Shown: positions 17,246 to 25,740, numbered from the stretch's first letter. The stretch: DNA of 64,000 bases from JBBECE01 sp040881985 (GCA_040881985.1 JBBECE010000014.1:62001-126000); one strand, 5' to 3'. Notes: generated from the sequence alone by a model not told the origin. Translations and numbers: made by a program.

Positions 17246-17722
17246 TCAATAGACCGGCGGGCCCTTGAGCTCGATCAGGTTTCCCGAGGGATCGCGGATA
17301 TAGATCGCGGCGCCCATGCCCCGGGCGCCGCCGTGAAACGCTTCCTGCTCGATTCCCACTCCGTGCCTGGTGAGATGAGCTTTGAGCGCTTCGGGCTCGA
17401 CCGGGCCGAGCGCGACAGCGAGATGGTCCATGTTGCGGCCGCCGGCGACGGGCGACCGCGCCTTGGCGCCCCTCGGGTCGGCGGTGTCGATGAGGACGAT
17501 CAGCGACGGCCCGCACCAGAGCTGCTCCATGGCGATCGAGGGGTAGGAAAAGGCCGGCACGCAGCCGAGTACCCCGCAATAGAAATCGAGCGCGGCTGCC
17601 ATGCCGTCGACCAGCAGCACGACATGATCGATGCCTGCAAGGTCGAAGGGCGCGACCGACCGCGTCGCGGCGATCGTTTTCGCCCTGTCGCTGAGGCAAA
17701 CGGTCACTTCCGCTTCTGCCAT
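17246..17722 (-). CDS. VOC family (glyoxalase-fold) protein
   Basis: This 158-residue vicinal-oxygen-chelate protein has two beta-alpha-beta-beta-beta units: GIDHVVLLVDGMAAALDFYCGVLG and NMDHLAVALGPVEPEALKAHL, ending YIRDPSGNLIELKGP. His and Glu residues at the strand ends could bind a metal. The substrate cannot be told from sequence; glyoxalase, dioxygenase or resistance roles are all possible. The gene starts 19 bases inside the 3' end of moaE and is the last gene of that chain. Confidence 0.85.
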   Translation of the reverse strand: MAEAEVTVCLSDRAKTIAATRSVAPFDLAGIDHVVLLVDGMAAALDFYCGVLGCVPAFSYPSIAMEQLWCGPSLIVLIDTADPRGAKARSPVAGGRNMDHLAVALGPVEPEALKAHLTRHGVGIEQEAFHGGARGMGAAIYIRDPSGNLIELKGPPVY

Positions 17723-18165
17723 TTCGCCCGCGCTGCGTCGTCGCTGTGGCGCGCCTCGACCCAGGCTTCGCCACCGGGACTCAGTTCTTTTTTCCAGAAG
17801 GGCGCGTCGGTCTTTAGATAGTCCATGACAAAACTCGCCGCCTCGAAGGCGGCTTGGCGACCAGCCGCGAGGGCGAGGACCATGACGATCACCTCGCCGC
17901 GTTTCAGAGTACCGAAGCGGTGAATGACGCCGAGATCGGCGAGGCCGAACCGGTCGATAGCCTCGCGTGCGATGCGCTCGACCTGGGGGTGAGCGAGTTC
18001 GGGATAGTGTTCGAGGGTCAGGCTCTCGACCGGCCGGTCCGGGCTCGAGCGGACGGTGCCGGTGAAGGTGACAATCGCGCCGGTCGCCTCGCGGCCTTTC
18101 AGGAACGCGCCAATCTCGGCGCCCGGGTCGAAGCGGCCTTGCTGCAAACGGACGAACATTCTCAC
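17704..18165 (-). CDS. moaE: Molybdopterin synthase catalytic subunit
   Basis: This 153-residue large subunit of molybdopterin synthase transfers sulfur from MoaD to precursor Z. Diagnostic pieces: GAIVTFTGTVR, LTLEHYPELAHPQ, HRFGTLKRGEVIVMV, and the active-site lysine segment YLKTDAPFWKKE. It overlaps moaD by 4 bases. Confidence 0.95.
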   Translation of the reverse strand: MRMFVRLQQGRFDPGAEIGAFLKGREATGAIVTFTGTVRSSPDRPVESLTLEHYPELAHPQVERIAREAIDRFGLADLGVIHRFGTLKRGEVIVMVLALAAGRQAAFEAASFVMDYLKTDAPFWKKELSPGGEAWVEARHSDDAARAKWQKRK

Positions 18166-18413
18166 CCGCCCGTCATCGGCGGGAAGAGGGCGACGGTTGC
18201 GGCGCCGGCGATCGAGGCGTCGTGATCGACCAGCTCGGCGTCGATAGCGGCGCGCACCGCCTTGCGGTCGGCGAAGGCGAGCTTCGCCGCCTCGTCGCGC
18301 CCACCGAGCCAGTTGATGAGGTCGGCGACGGTCGCAACACTTGCCGGAGGAGACACCGTCTCCTCGCCGCGATTGAGCCGCTCGCGGATCGAGGCGAAGT
18401 AGAGAATCTTCAT
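18162..18413 (-). CDS. moaD: Molybdopterin synthase sulfur-carrier subunit
   Basis: This 83-residue ubiquitin-like protein ends in the required Gly-Gly (FPPMTGG), where the thiocarboxylate is formed. It begins MKILYFASIRERL, as in most MoaD. The ATG at 18413 overlaps the pgsA stop. Together with moaE it forms a complete molybdopterin synthase; no MoaA, MoaC or MoeB gene is in the window. Confidence 0.94.
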   Translation of the reverse strand: MKILYFASIRERLNRGEETVSPPASVATVADLINWLGGRDEAAKLAFADRKAVRAAIDAELVDHDASIAGAATVALFPPMTGG

Positions 18414-18958
18414 TTGACCGTCACAGTGAGCGCGCCCCAGGCGCCGGAGAGATAATGATACCCCGTCCAGACGGTCAGTGCGGCGGCGAGCCACAGGAGG
18501 AGGTCGGCGACAAGGCCGATCTCGGGAACGAGCCCGGCCAAAAGCACTGCGCCGATGGCGACAAGTTGAGCGGCCGTCTTGTACTTGGCGAGGGTCGAAA
18601 CATGCAGCGTCACCTGCTTCTCGCCAAGAAATTCACGCAGCCCGGCGACGAAAATCTCCCTCATCAGGATGGCGAGCGCCGGTGCCAGGTCCCAGCCGGC
18701 GATCTGGCCGGTGGCGGCGAAGGTGACGATCAGGGCGCCGACTAGCATCTTGTCGGCGATCGGGTCGAGCATCCGGCCGAGGTTCGAGCTGAGGTTCATC
18801 CGGCGCGCTAACGCCCCGTCGATGTAATCGGTGACCGCGGCGGCGATATAGAGCGCCAGCGCAATCCAGAGGGCAGCGGTGCTGCCAAGGACCACCAGGA
18901 CGACTATCGCCGGGATCGCGGCGATTCGGCAGATCGTCAGTACGTTGGGCAGCGACAT
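18410..18958 (-). CDS. pgsA: CDP-diacylglycerol-glycerol-3-phosphate 3-phosphatidyltransferase
   Basis: This 182-residue membrane enzyme starts phosphatidylglycerol synthesis. It begins MSLPNVLTICRI and has the CDP-alcohol phosphotransferase motif in DYIDGALARRMNLSSNLGRMLDPIADK, with the conserved Asp and Gly residues. Four hydrophobic helices follow. It is between uvrC and moaD, the usual rhizobial order uvrC-pgsA-moaD-moaE. Confidence 0.95.
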   Translation of the reverse strand: MSLPNVLTICRIAAIPAIVVLVVLGSTAALWIALALYIAAAVTDYIDGALARRMNLSSNLGRMLDPIADKMLVGALIVTFAATGQIAGWDLAPALAILMREIFVAGLREFLGEKQVTLHVSTLAKYKTAAQLVAIGAVLLAGLVPEIGLVADLLLWLAAALTVWTGYHYLSGAWGALTVTVK

Positions 18959-18973
18959 TGGCGCAGGCTCCGT

Positions 18974-20851
18974 TCAAGCGCGGTTGAAATGATCGTAAAT
19001 CCGCCGGGCAGTCTCGGTCGAAATGCCGGGGATGGATTCGAGGTCGGCGAGCGCGGCGCGCGAGACGGCTTTGGCCGAGCCGAAGTGGTTGAGCAGCGCC
19101 CGCTTGCGCAGAGCGCCGATGCCCTCGATCTCGTCGAGCGGATTGCTGCCGATGGCTTTCCTCCGCTTGGCTCGGTGGGTGCCGATGGCGAACCGGTGCG
19201 CCTCGTCGCGCAGCCGTTGCACATAGTAGAGGACCGGATCGCGGGCGGGCAGCATGAAAGGAATGCGGCCACGCAAGTGGAAGGTCTCGCGCCCGGCATT
19301 GCGCTCCTCGCCCTTGGCGATGCCGATGACCATCACCTCGCGCGGCAAATTCAGGTCGTCGAGCACGGCTTGGACCGCGCCGATCTGGCCCTTGCCGCCG
19401 TCGATCAGCAACAGGTCGGGCCAGTCGGGCAGGGCCTCAGGGTCGTCTTCGTTGTCGTCGGCCTCTTTCGCGATCAGCCGCGTGAAGCGGCGGGTCAGGA
19501 CCTCCCGCATCATGCCGAAATCGTCGCCGGGGCTGAGTTCGGCGGATTTGATGCTGAAGGTGCGGTAGTGCTTTTTCGAGAGGCCTTCGCTTCCGGCAAC
19601 GACCATTGCACCCACCGCGTTGCTGCCCTGGATATGGGAATTGTCATAGACCTCGATGCGGCGGGGGGCCTCTTCGAGACGAAAGGTTTTGGCGAAGGCC
19701 TCGAGCAACTGGCGTTGCGAGGCGGATTCGGAGAGCTGGCGGCCTAGCGCTTCCCGCGCATTGGACAAGGCATGTTCGACGAGCTGGCGCCTTTCCCCAC
19801 GTTGCGGCACCAGCACCCGCACCCTGTGTTTGGCGCGGATATAGAGCGCCTCGGCCAGGAGGTCACGCTCCTCGATCTCGTGCGAGAGGAGGGTTTCAGC
19901 GGGCGGAGTGCGGTCCTCGTAGAATTGGGCGATGAACGGGCCGAGCACTTCGCCCTCGCTCAGCGACCTGTCGGCGCGCGGATAGAAGGCGTGGTTGCCC
20001 CAGTTCTGATGGGCGCGAAAAAAGAACACCTGGACGCAGAAATGCCCGGCTTCCTGATGGATGGCGAAGACGTCGGCATCGGCGACGCTTTGCGCCGACA
20101 CCCCGCCCTGGCTCTGGATCAGGGCGAGGGCGCCGAGCCGGTCCCGGAGCATCGCGGCACTTTCGAAATCAAGGGCCTCGGCAGAAGCGTTCATGTCCCT
20201 TAACAGGTGAGACTGAACCGATTTCGACTTGCCCCCCAAAAAAGCGACCGCATCGTCGACGAGGCGGCTGTAATCGGGAATCGAGATTTCCTGTGTGCAG
20301 GGCGCAGCGCAGCGCTTGATCTGGAATTGCAGGCACGGCCGGGTGCGGCTGGCATAGAAACTGTCGGAGCAGTTGCGCAGGAGAAAGGCTTTCTGCAGTG
20401 AGGTGATTGTACGATTGACTGAGCCGACCGAGGCGAAGGGACCGAAATACTGGCCGTAGCGGCGGCGGACGCCGCGATGCTTGAGAATCACCGGCGCCTC
20501 GTGGTCGGTGGCGATGAGGATGTAGGGGAAACTCTTGTCGTCGCGCAGCAGCACATTGTAGCGCGGCTTCAGGCGCTTGATCAGGTTCGCCTCGAGCAGC
20601 ATCGCTTCCGACTCGGTTTCGGTCGTCACGAACTCCATCGAACGGGTCGCCGCGATCATCCGGGCGATGCGGAGCGGGTTGCCTTCGAGGCGGGTGTAGT
20701 TGGCGACGCGGGCGCGCAAGTTGCGGGCCTTGCCGACATAGATGGCGGCGCCGTGCTGGTCGAGCATCCGGTAGACGCCCGGGGAGGAAGGCAGGGTTTT
20801 GAGGAACGCCCTGACGATCTTCGGCCCGGTCTTGATCGCGCTTTTCGGCAT
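18974..20851 (-). CDS. uvrC: Excinuclease ABC subunit C
   Basis: This 625-residue dual-incision nuclease acts in nucleotide excision repair. Order of domains: GIY-YIG (PGVYRMLDQHGAAIYVGKAR, residues about 18-40), the Cys-rich linker (CLQFQIKRCAAPC), the UVR motif (ALDFESAAMLRDRLGAL), the RNase H-like nuclease core (EVYDNSHIQGSNAVGAMVV and LLIDGGKGQI), and helix-hairpin-helix repeats at the C-terminus (EGIGALRKRALLNHFGS). It works with uvrB encoded at 25741-28242. Confidence 0.97.
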   Translation of the reverse strand: MPKSAIKTGPKIVRAFLKTLPSSPGVYRMLDQHGAAIYVGKARNLRARVANYTRLEGNPLRIARMIAATRSMEFVTTETESEAMLLEANLIKRLKPRYNVLLRDDKSFPYILIATDHEAPVILKHRGVRRRYGQYFGPFASVGSVNRTITSLQKAFLLRNCSDSFYASRTRPCLQFQIKRCAAPCTQEISIPDYSRLVDDAVAFLGGKSKSVQSHLLRDMNASAEALDFESAAMLRDRLGALALIQSQGGVSAQSVADADVFAIHQEAGHFCVQVFFFRAHQNWGNHAFYPRADRSLSEGEVLGPFIAQFYEDRTPPAETLLSHEIEERDLLAEALYIRAKHRVRVLVPQRGERRQLVEHALSNAREALGRQLSESASQRQLLEAFAKTFRLEEAPRRIEVYDNSHIQGSNAVGAMVVAGSEGLSKKHYRTFSIKSAELSPGDDFGMMREVLTRRFTRLIAKEADDNEDDPEALPDWPDLLLIDGGKGQIGAVQAVLDDLNLPREVMVIGIAKGEERNAGRETFHLRGRIPFMLPARDPVLYYVQRLRDEAHRFAIGTHRAKRRKAIGSNPLDEIEGIGALRKRALLNHFGSAKAVSRAALADLESIPGISTETARRIYDHFNRA

Positions 20852-20858
20852 CGGCGGA

Positions 20859-21596
20859 TCAGACCATTTCCGGACCCAGGAGGTGCCGGCCGCCGTCGAG
20901 GGCGATCATTTGGCCGGTCACCGACGGGGAGGAGAGGATATAGAGGGCGGTGGCGGCGAATTCGGCAAGCGCCGGCCCGTGGCGGAGCGGCAGTTTTTGC
21001 TGGCCCGCCAGGAACGCGGCCTCGGTCTGGCCCTTTTCAGGCAGGCTCGGGCCCGGGCCGATGGCGTTGACCCGGATACGGGGGGCGTAGTGCAGCGCCA
21101 TGGCGCGGGTCGCCGTCCACAGCGCCGATTTCGAGAGCGTGTAGGAGAAGAATTGCGGGGAGACGCGCAGCACCCGCTCGTCGATCATGTTGATGATATT
21201 GCCCCCCGCGCCCTCCGGAAGTTGCGCGGCGAAATGGCCAGCGAGAAAGGCGGGGGCCTCGACATGGATGGCGAAATGGGTGCGCCAGGTCGCGGGCGAG
21301 AGATTGTCGGCCTTGTCGGGGATGAATTGCGAGGCGTTGTTGATCAGGACGGATAGCGGCCCGAAGGGCTTGGCGGCGCTGCGGATGAGCATCTCGTGGT
21401 TGGCCGGGACGGTGAGATCGCAACCGAGCGTCGTGGCCCGGCCGCCGGCATGGGCGATGTCGCTGGCGATGGCCTCGGCGGCGTCGTGGGAGGCGTTGTA
21501 ATGGAGGATGACCGGATGGCCGGCCGCGGCGAGGCCACGGGCGAGCGCCGCGCCAATGCGCATGGCGGCGCCGGTGATGAGGATGGTCTCGGGCAT
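20859..21596 (-). CDS. Short-chain dehydrogenase/reductase, FolM-like
   Basis: This 245-residue SDR has the cofactor motif LITGAAMRIGAALARGLAAAG, LINNASQF and the catalytic YTLSKSALW (Tyr-x3-Lys). The TGAAxRIG form of the glycine motif and SLPEKGQTEAAF resemble pteridine/dihydromonapterin reductases (FolM/PtrB type), but substrate is unproven. It ends 7 bases before uvrC and is probably the first gene of the uvrC-pgsA-moaDE chain. Confidence 0.82.
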   Translation of the reverse strand: MPETILITGAAMRIGAALARGLAAAGHPVILHYNASHDAAEAIASDIAHAGGRATTLGCDLTVPANHEMLIRSAAKPFGPLSVLINNASQFIPDKADNLSPATWRTHFAIHVEAPAFLAGHFAAQLPEGAGGNIINMIDERVLRVSPQFFSYTLSKSALWTATRAMALHYAPRIRVNAIGPGPSLPEKGQTEAAFLAGQQKLPLRHGPALAEFAATALYILSSPSVTGQMIALDGGRHLLGPEMV

Positions 21597-21703
21597 GTGC
21601 GGCTCTCTGTTACACGAAATCAGGGATAAACCATCGGAAAGTCGCCCGGCCCGCCTCGGCCCTATCGTTCACACAAAGTTGAGGATAGCATGGCGGCGTG
21701 AGC

Positions 21704-21720
21704 GGGGGGCATTGCCCCCC
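21704..21720 (+). promoter_or_regulatory. Strong leader hairpin before the GlsB-like gene
   Basis: GGGGGGC and GCCCCCC face each other across an ATT loop, ending 20 bases before the ATG at 21741. No T-tract follows, so it is not a normal terminator. It may block or stabilise the leader of the following mRNA. Confidence 0.35.
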
Positions 21721-21740
21721 AAAACAGGGGACCAATCAAG

Positions 21741-22046
21741 ATGACAGGAATTCTTCCGTATATCGTCCAGCTGATCCTGGGCGCGATCGGCGGCTGGGTC
21801 ACGGGCCAGGCCGTCAAATCGGTCAGCCTCGGCACCCTCGGCAATGTCGTCGCCGGGGCGGTCGGGGGCGTCGTCCTCACCTGGATCGCGGCGTATATCC
21901 CGGGCATCGCCGGCTGGATCGGGGTGGGCGCCCTCGACGGCGGCGGGACCAGCGCGCTGATCGGGCAGGGCATCGTCAGCCTCATCGGCGGCGGCGTCTT
22001 GACGGCGATCATCGGCGCCGTCCGGGGCTCGATGGCCAAAAGCTAG
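21741..22046 (+). CDS. GlsB/YeaQ/YmgE-like small membrane protein
   Basis: This 101-residue, very hydrophobic Gly-rich protein has four predicted membrane segments: ILPYIVQLILGAIGGWVTG, LGNVVAGAVGGVVLTWIAAY, GIAGWIGVGAL and LIGGGVLTAIIGAVRG. It has the composition and layout of the transglycosylase-associated (GlsB) family, with a somewhat longer chain than usual. Relatives are stress-induced in many bacteria. No catalytic function is proven. Confidence 0.75.
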   Translation: MTGILPYIVQLILGAIGGWVTGQAVKSVSLGTLGNVVAGAVGGVVLTWIAAYIPGIAGWIGVGALDGGGTSALIGQGIVSLIGGGVLTAIIGAVRGSMAKS

Positions 22047-22118
22047 ACCGGACTTAAAGCGGCACCTTCATGCGCCTGGCCAACTTTTCGGCCGGGCGCA
22101 ATTGTTTGGCAGGCGCGA

Positions 22119-22256
22119 CTAGACCTTCTTGATGACCGGATTGGAGCCGGGCCGCGCCGCGGCGAGCGAAGCGGCGTAGGCCGACATCGGCTTTTCCTTG
22201 GCTTCGGCCTTCGGCTTCTTCTTTTCCCTATTGGTACGTATCTGACCCTTCGCCAC
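22119..22256 (-). CDS. Short lysine-rich protein, AKGQIRT family (copy 1)
   Basis: This 45-residue basic protein has the core VAKGQIRTNREKKKPKAEAK followed by KPMSAYAASLAAARPG. A GTG start is chosen because AGGAGG lies 6 bases upstream and because similarity to the paralog at 23331-23465 begins at the next codon. Short proteins beginning MAKGQxRSNxExKKPK occur widely in proteobacteria but have no known function. The charge suggests nucleic-acid or ribosome binding, which is inference. A 100-base assembly gap begins 36 bases upstream. Confidence 0.75.
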   Translation of the reverse strand: MAKGQIRTNREKKKPKAEAKEKPMSAYAASLAAARPGSNPVIKKV

Positions 22257-22292
22257 GGTAGCCTCCTGGGGTTCGCTGATTCCTGCGGCGGC

Positions 22293-22392
22293 NNNNNNNN
22301 NNNNNNNNNNNNNNNNNNNNNNNNNNNNNNNNNNNNNNNNNNNNNNNNNNNNNNNNNNNNNNNNNNNNNNNNNNNNNNNNNNNNNNNNNNNN
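22293..22392. other. Assembly gap of 100 N
   Basis: A run of exactly 100 N marks a scaffold join of unknown true length. The nominal frames running through it are not real. Confidence 0.99.
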
Positions 22393-22690
22393 GCGGCGTG
22401 GGGCGGTGGTCGCCTCAATCCGTTTAGTTCTGGTGGAGGCGGTCGCCGCCCCACGCATCAGGGATTTTGGGCTTATCGCCGCGCATCGCGGGGGTGCTCG
22501 ATGGCCCCGAGCGCCTTGCGGCGCCCCGGACGCTCGGCCGAATGGGGCCGGCGCCGTCAAATCGCGGGCGGCTTTCGCCTGGGACGGGACGACTCCCGAC
22601 CCACCCCGATCCTTCCTCCCGAACGCTCGTCGACGTTCTCGCTTGCGGGAGAAAGGTGGGCGATCCTCTCATGGGCCGCGCGGGCGGGGA

Positions 22691-23224
22691 TTACTTTTTT
22701 GGCGGGGCGGCGGGCGGGGGCTGCAGCATCGGATGCGAAAACTCGATGGGTGCGTCGGGCGGGATATCGGCCGGCCATTTGCCGGCCTCGATAAGGCTTT
22801 GGCGCTCCTCCTTGAACAACCGCACGAAGCGCTTGCTGAGTTCGCGGCGCATCTCGTCGATGTGGCGGCCGGCATGGCGCCCTTCGCCGCGGACCGCCCG
22901 ATGGGCCGCCGTGTCGAAGGGCAGGGCGCCGAGCGCGGCCAGCGCCCCGCGCGCCCCGGCGATGGCGAGGGCGAGCTCGCCCATGCTCATGCCGGCGGGG
23001 CGGAAGGCGGGCAGGAGCGCGGCGGCCGCCGTGCCGGCCAGCGCCGCGCGGACCAGCGCGATCTGCGCGCGGGTACGGCGAAGCGTGGCGCCGCTGGCGG
23101 GCGCCTTTGGCGATTTGCGCGCCTGGGCGGAGATTTCATCGGCGAAGGAATCGAAAAACGGGGTCAGCAGCTCCCATCGGACCCGCGCCACCCCGCTGAC
23201 GGGCTTTTCGAAAGGCTCTTGCAT
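22691..23224 (-). CDS. Hypothetical protein, helical, Ala/Arg-rich
   Basis: This protein of 177 residues matches no family that I recognise. A hydrophobic stretch at about residues 60-75 (AALAGTAAAALLPAFRPAG) and another (LALAIAGARGALAALGAL) are followed by a charged helical part (MRRELSKRFVRLFKEERQSLIEAGKW) and a Pro-rich tail ending PPPAAPPKK. The ATG at 23224 has AGGA about 12 bases upstream; a TTG at 23251 would add nine residues but lacks a ribosome site. Codon use is like the neighbours. It sits between the two small lysine-rich genes on the same strand. Confidence 0.55.
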   Translation of the reverse strand: MQEPFEKPVSGVARVRWELLTPFFDSFADEISAQARKSPKAPASGATLRRTRAQIALVRAALAGTAAAALLPAFRPAGMSMGELALAIAGARGALAALGALPFDTAAHRAVRGEGRHAGRHIDEMRRELSKRFVRLFKEERQSLIEAGKWPADIPPDAPIEFSHPMLQPPPAAPPKK

Positions 23225-23330
23225 GGGCGGGCGGGTCCTGTTTTGGGGCAAAACAGGAGAGGATAGGGCAGGAAGGAGGGGGTGGGGATAAGAGAGGGGC
23301 GCGATTGGGAGCGGCCTTGCCCCGAGTTGT

Positions 23331-23465
23331 TCAGGCCGAGGCGCCGGCGGAACCCGGCCCCGCCGATTTCAGCGAGGCCTGCCAGGCGGATAGTTGCTTT
23401 TCCTTGCCCTCAGCCTTCGGCTTCTTCTTTTCCTTGGCAGTGCGTATTTGACCTTTGGCTATCAT
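23331..23465 (-). CDS. Short lysine-rich protein, AKGQIRT family (copy 2)
   Basis: This 44-residue paralog of the gene at 22119 has the core MIAKGQIRTAKEKKKPKAEG, then QLSAWQASLKSAGPGS. GGGAGG lies 3 bases before the ATG at 23465. About two-thirds of positions match copy 1, and both end in a short Ser/Gly/Pro tail. Its upstream side borders the AT-richer restriction island. Confidence 0.78.
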   Translation of the reverse strand: MIAKGQIRTAKEKKKPKAEGKEKQLSAWQASLKSAGPGSAGASA

Positions 23466-23662
23466 GACCTCCCGGGGTGATTCTGGCGGCGGGAAGATAG
23501 CGCGGGGGAGGGGGAAGGGGGAGGGGATCTCTGTGCCTCCGCACACCGGAATCGAAGAAAAATTCATGCCTATCCAGCGCCGATGACTATTGGCAAATTG
23601 CAAAACAGGCTCGGCGAATGCTGATGACGAACGGTTTACCAACTGACGTGATTCGAGGAGTC

Positions 23663-24670
23663 TCACGCGCGAACAACTATGCTCTCGAATCTAAACTTGC
23701 TCGCTTCAAGATATTCAGCAGACGACTCCATCGCCATCCAAAGTCGTCCTTCGCGTTCGGCCACGGCTCCAGTGGTGTTCGAACCTGCGAATGGATCAAC
23801 CACGATATCGCCTTCGTCAGTTAGAAGCCTAACGAAAAACTCCGGGAGCACCGATGGGAAACGAGCTGGGTGAATCTTTATCCCATGTTCCCGACAGAGC
23901 TTCGTGTAGGTGTCATTGGCGGCGTTGTTCCCCGCCACTATCATCTCTGTGGCGACTTCTTCTAGGACATTTGAAGGTATGGAACCTCCCGGTCCCAACG
24001 AGTCAAACTTTGCCGTGATGTTGTGACCGGATGGACGCACCGCAGTACGAACGCCCTTGCGCGCAAGCCGCAACATGTCCGCACTGTACGGTCTTAGGAC
24101 TTTCCGGTTGTCCGCTTTCGGCCAGGAAGTCTTTGACAGCCACCAGATGTGCTCGACAGAGTCCTTTACACGAACCCGTCGAACGGTAACCCACTCAGCT
24201 GGCGCAGGCATCTTTGCAGGATTGTACCAAAAGCACTCTTGAGCGAGCTTGAAGCCCACCTTCTCGACTAAAGCGATCATCAGCTTATAGTGATACAGCG
24301 ATCTGGTTGGCTCGCCCTTGTTCCAAGTTCCCCCTATGTTGAGTACAAAGCTCCCATCTTCTTTTAGAACTCGAAATATCTGACGCGCGAACGGAAGGAA
24401 CCAGCGGACGTAGTCAGCAGGGCTTGCGTTTCCGTATTGCTTCTTGAAATGCAGGGCGTACGGAGGAGAAGTGATCACCAAGTTCACCGACTCCGTGGGC
24501 AATTTGCGCAAGAACGCGAGCGAATTTCCGAGATATGCCGCGCCAGCGCCGGTTTGATAGAGAGGGTCAAAGCCCTTCAACAGGTCGGCCACGCGACTCG
24601 TTGTTAGCGCAAAGAGTTGCGACTGCAGTTGGGGTGTCGCTTTGGTCACTCTAGATAGTCGCTCGATCAT
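23663..24670 (-). CDS. Type II DNA methyltransferase, beta class (N4-cytosine type)
   Basis: This 335-residue methyltransferase is predicted to protect host DNA from the adjacent nuclease. Motif IV is TSPPY at 67-71, and the SAM-binding motif I DPFAGSNTT is near 292, so the order IV then I defines the beta class. The SPPY form is typical of N4-cytosine enzymes, although some N6-adenine enzymes share it. The variable region between about 150 and 230 is probably the target-recognition part. GC content is clearly lower than in the flanking genes, a sign of transfer. It is divergent from the HTH and nuclease genes, with about 40 bases between starts. Confidence 0.88.
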   Translation of the reverse strand: MIERLSRVTKATPQLQSQLFALTTSRVADLLKGFDPLYQTGAGAAYLGNSLAFLRKLPTESVNLVITSPPYALHFKKQYGNASPADYVRWFLPFARQIFRVLKEDGSFVLNIGGTWNKGEPTRSLYHYKLMIALVEKVGFKLAQECFWYNPAKMPAPAEWVTVRRVRVKDSVEHIWWLSKTSWPKADNRKVLRPYSADMLRLARKGVRTAVRPSGHNITAKFDSLGPGGSIPSNVLEEVATEMIVAGNNAANDTYTKLCREHGIKIHPARFPSVLPEFFVRLLTDEGDIVVDPFAGSNTTGAVAEREGRLWMAMESSAEYLEASKFRFESIVVRA

Positions 24671-24712
24671 CGTGCAGGAATCTCAGAATTCAGGTTACGA
24701 AAACCATTGACA

Positions 24713-24934
24713 ATGTCAACTAATAAATTTGTTTCGGTTGATCTGAATGAGTGGGTCACACAAGCCGAGGCAGCTCGCATCAGGAATGTGAGTCGGCAAG
24801 CTATCGCGAGAATTGTTCGCAACCGACGCCTCAGGACGTTGAAAATTGGCGGACGCCTGTTGGTCAATCGGACTGACGTTCTCGCATTTCAACCAGCGGC
24901 ACCTGGAAGGCCGAGAAGGCCGCCGAATGAGTAG
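24713..24934 (+). CDS. Small HTH DNA-binding protein, putative R-M controller
   Basis: This 73-residue protein has a MerR/excisionase-type helix-turn-helix: EWVTQAEAARIRNVSRQAIA and a wing with LKIGGRLLVNRTDVLAF. It begins between the methyltransferase and the nuclease genes and overlaps the latter by 8 bases. A controller role over the nuclease is likely from context, although classical C proteins have a different (Xre-type) HTH. No ribosome site precedes the ATG, and the start lies inside a TTGAC-AAT-GTCAA palindrome that could be its own operator. Confidence 0.72.
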   Translation: MSTNKFVSVDLNEWVTQAEAARIRNVSRQAIARIVRNRRLRTLKIGGRLLVNRTDVLAFQPAAPGRPRRPPNE

Positions 24935-25640
24935 TGAGACTGTCGCCGCCATACGTGATTTGCTCAAGAACTGCACTTCAGAAGAACGAGCAATTGTGTT
25001 TCGTGAACTGCGGCCCGGACACCAGATCCACGAATTTGAGAACGTGATCGGAGCGCCTGCCGAAACGATCCTGGATGCACTCCATCGTGCCCCGGAATTG
25101 ACCCGAAGAATGTTGCGCGGCGTCGTCGCAGACGCATCTTTCAGAGCATTCATAGTTCCTGCACTTGAGAAAGCTGGATGGAAAGACGTCACACCAGAGG
25201 GCAATCATTCGTTCGACTATATGTTGGGCGACAAAAAAGGTGCCATTTCAGTGCAAGTGAAGTTGCAGCGAAGTCGACTTGGTGCCCCAGTAAACCAAAG
25301 AGGGGCCCGGTTTGGAATCGATCAGGACGTGTTTCTTGTTGAAACTCAGAGAACAAGATCCGGGAGAGACGGAGAAGAGAATACCCGCCCGTATAGGTTC
25401 GGAGAGTTCGATGTTCTGGCCGTTTCGATGCAGCCATCTACCGGACGATGGGACCAATTCATGTACTCCCCCGGAGACTGGCTCATCGAAGCAGCAAATC
25501 CAGGGGAAATGGCGACGCTTCAGCCAGTTGCCGCGACGCCGAACGAGACTTGGACCAATAGTTTTGAAGAAGTTGCAGATTGGTTCCGTTCGGGTCTGAA
25601 GCGAAAGGTGGGAGCTAGTCGCAAACAAAGAAGTCGATAG
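24927..25640 (+). CDS. Putative type II restriction endonuclease (PD-(D/E)xK-like)
   Basis: This 237-residue protein is the presumed nuclease of the island. The segment HSFDYMLGDKKGAISVQVK contains Asp97 and Gln110-Val-Lys112, which fit a PD-(D/E)xK core with Gln in place of the acidic residue, as seen in several type II enzymes. A later stretch, RFGEFDVLAVSM then GRWDQFMY, resembles a strand pair found in other type II nucleases. The N-terminal 90 residues look helical. The recognition sequence cannot be predicted. The AT-richer composition matches the methyltransferase. Identification rests on context plus the weak motif. Confidence 0.68.
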   Translation: MSSETVAAIRDLLKNCTSEERAIVFRELRPGHQIHEFENVIGAPAETILDALHRAPELTRRMLRGVVADASFRAFIVPALEKAGWKDVTPEGNHSFDYMLGDKKGAISVQVKLQRSRLGAPVNQRGARFGIDQDVFLVETQRTRSGRDGEENTRPYRFGEFDVLAVSMQPSTGRWDQFMYSPGDWLIEAANPGEMATLQPVAATPNETWTNSFEEVADWFRSGLKRKVGASRKQRSR

Positions 25641-25694
25641 ACAACTGGCAACCAATGCATCGCGTTGTCCGAGCTTCGTTGCGCTAGGAGCTGG

Positions 25695-25717
25695 ATCCTC
25701 GGGTGAAACCCGAGGAT
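25695..25717. terminator. Perfect 10-bp hairpin between convergent genes
   Basis: ATCCTCGGGT and ACCCGAGGAT flank a GAA loop, followed by GACGAAGGG. It lies between the ends of the nuclease gene (+) and uvrB (-), so it may stop transcription from both sides. The sequence also looks like a dispersed palindromic (REP-type) repeat of alphaproteobacteria. No long T-tract is present. Confidence 0.5.
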
Positions 25718-25740
25718 GACGAAGGGAAAGGGTTGGCACG

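Noticed and set aside
22228..22560. Proteins spanning the 100-N gap
   Set aside because: The translation passes through unknown sequence of unknown length, so no continuity can be claimed.
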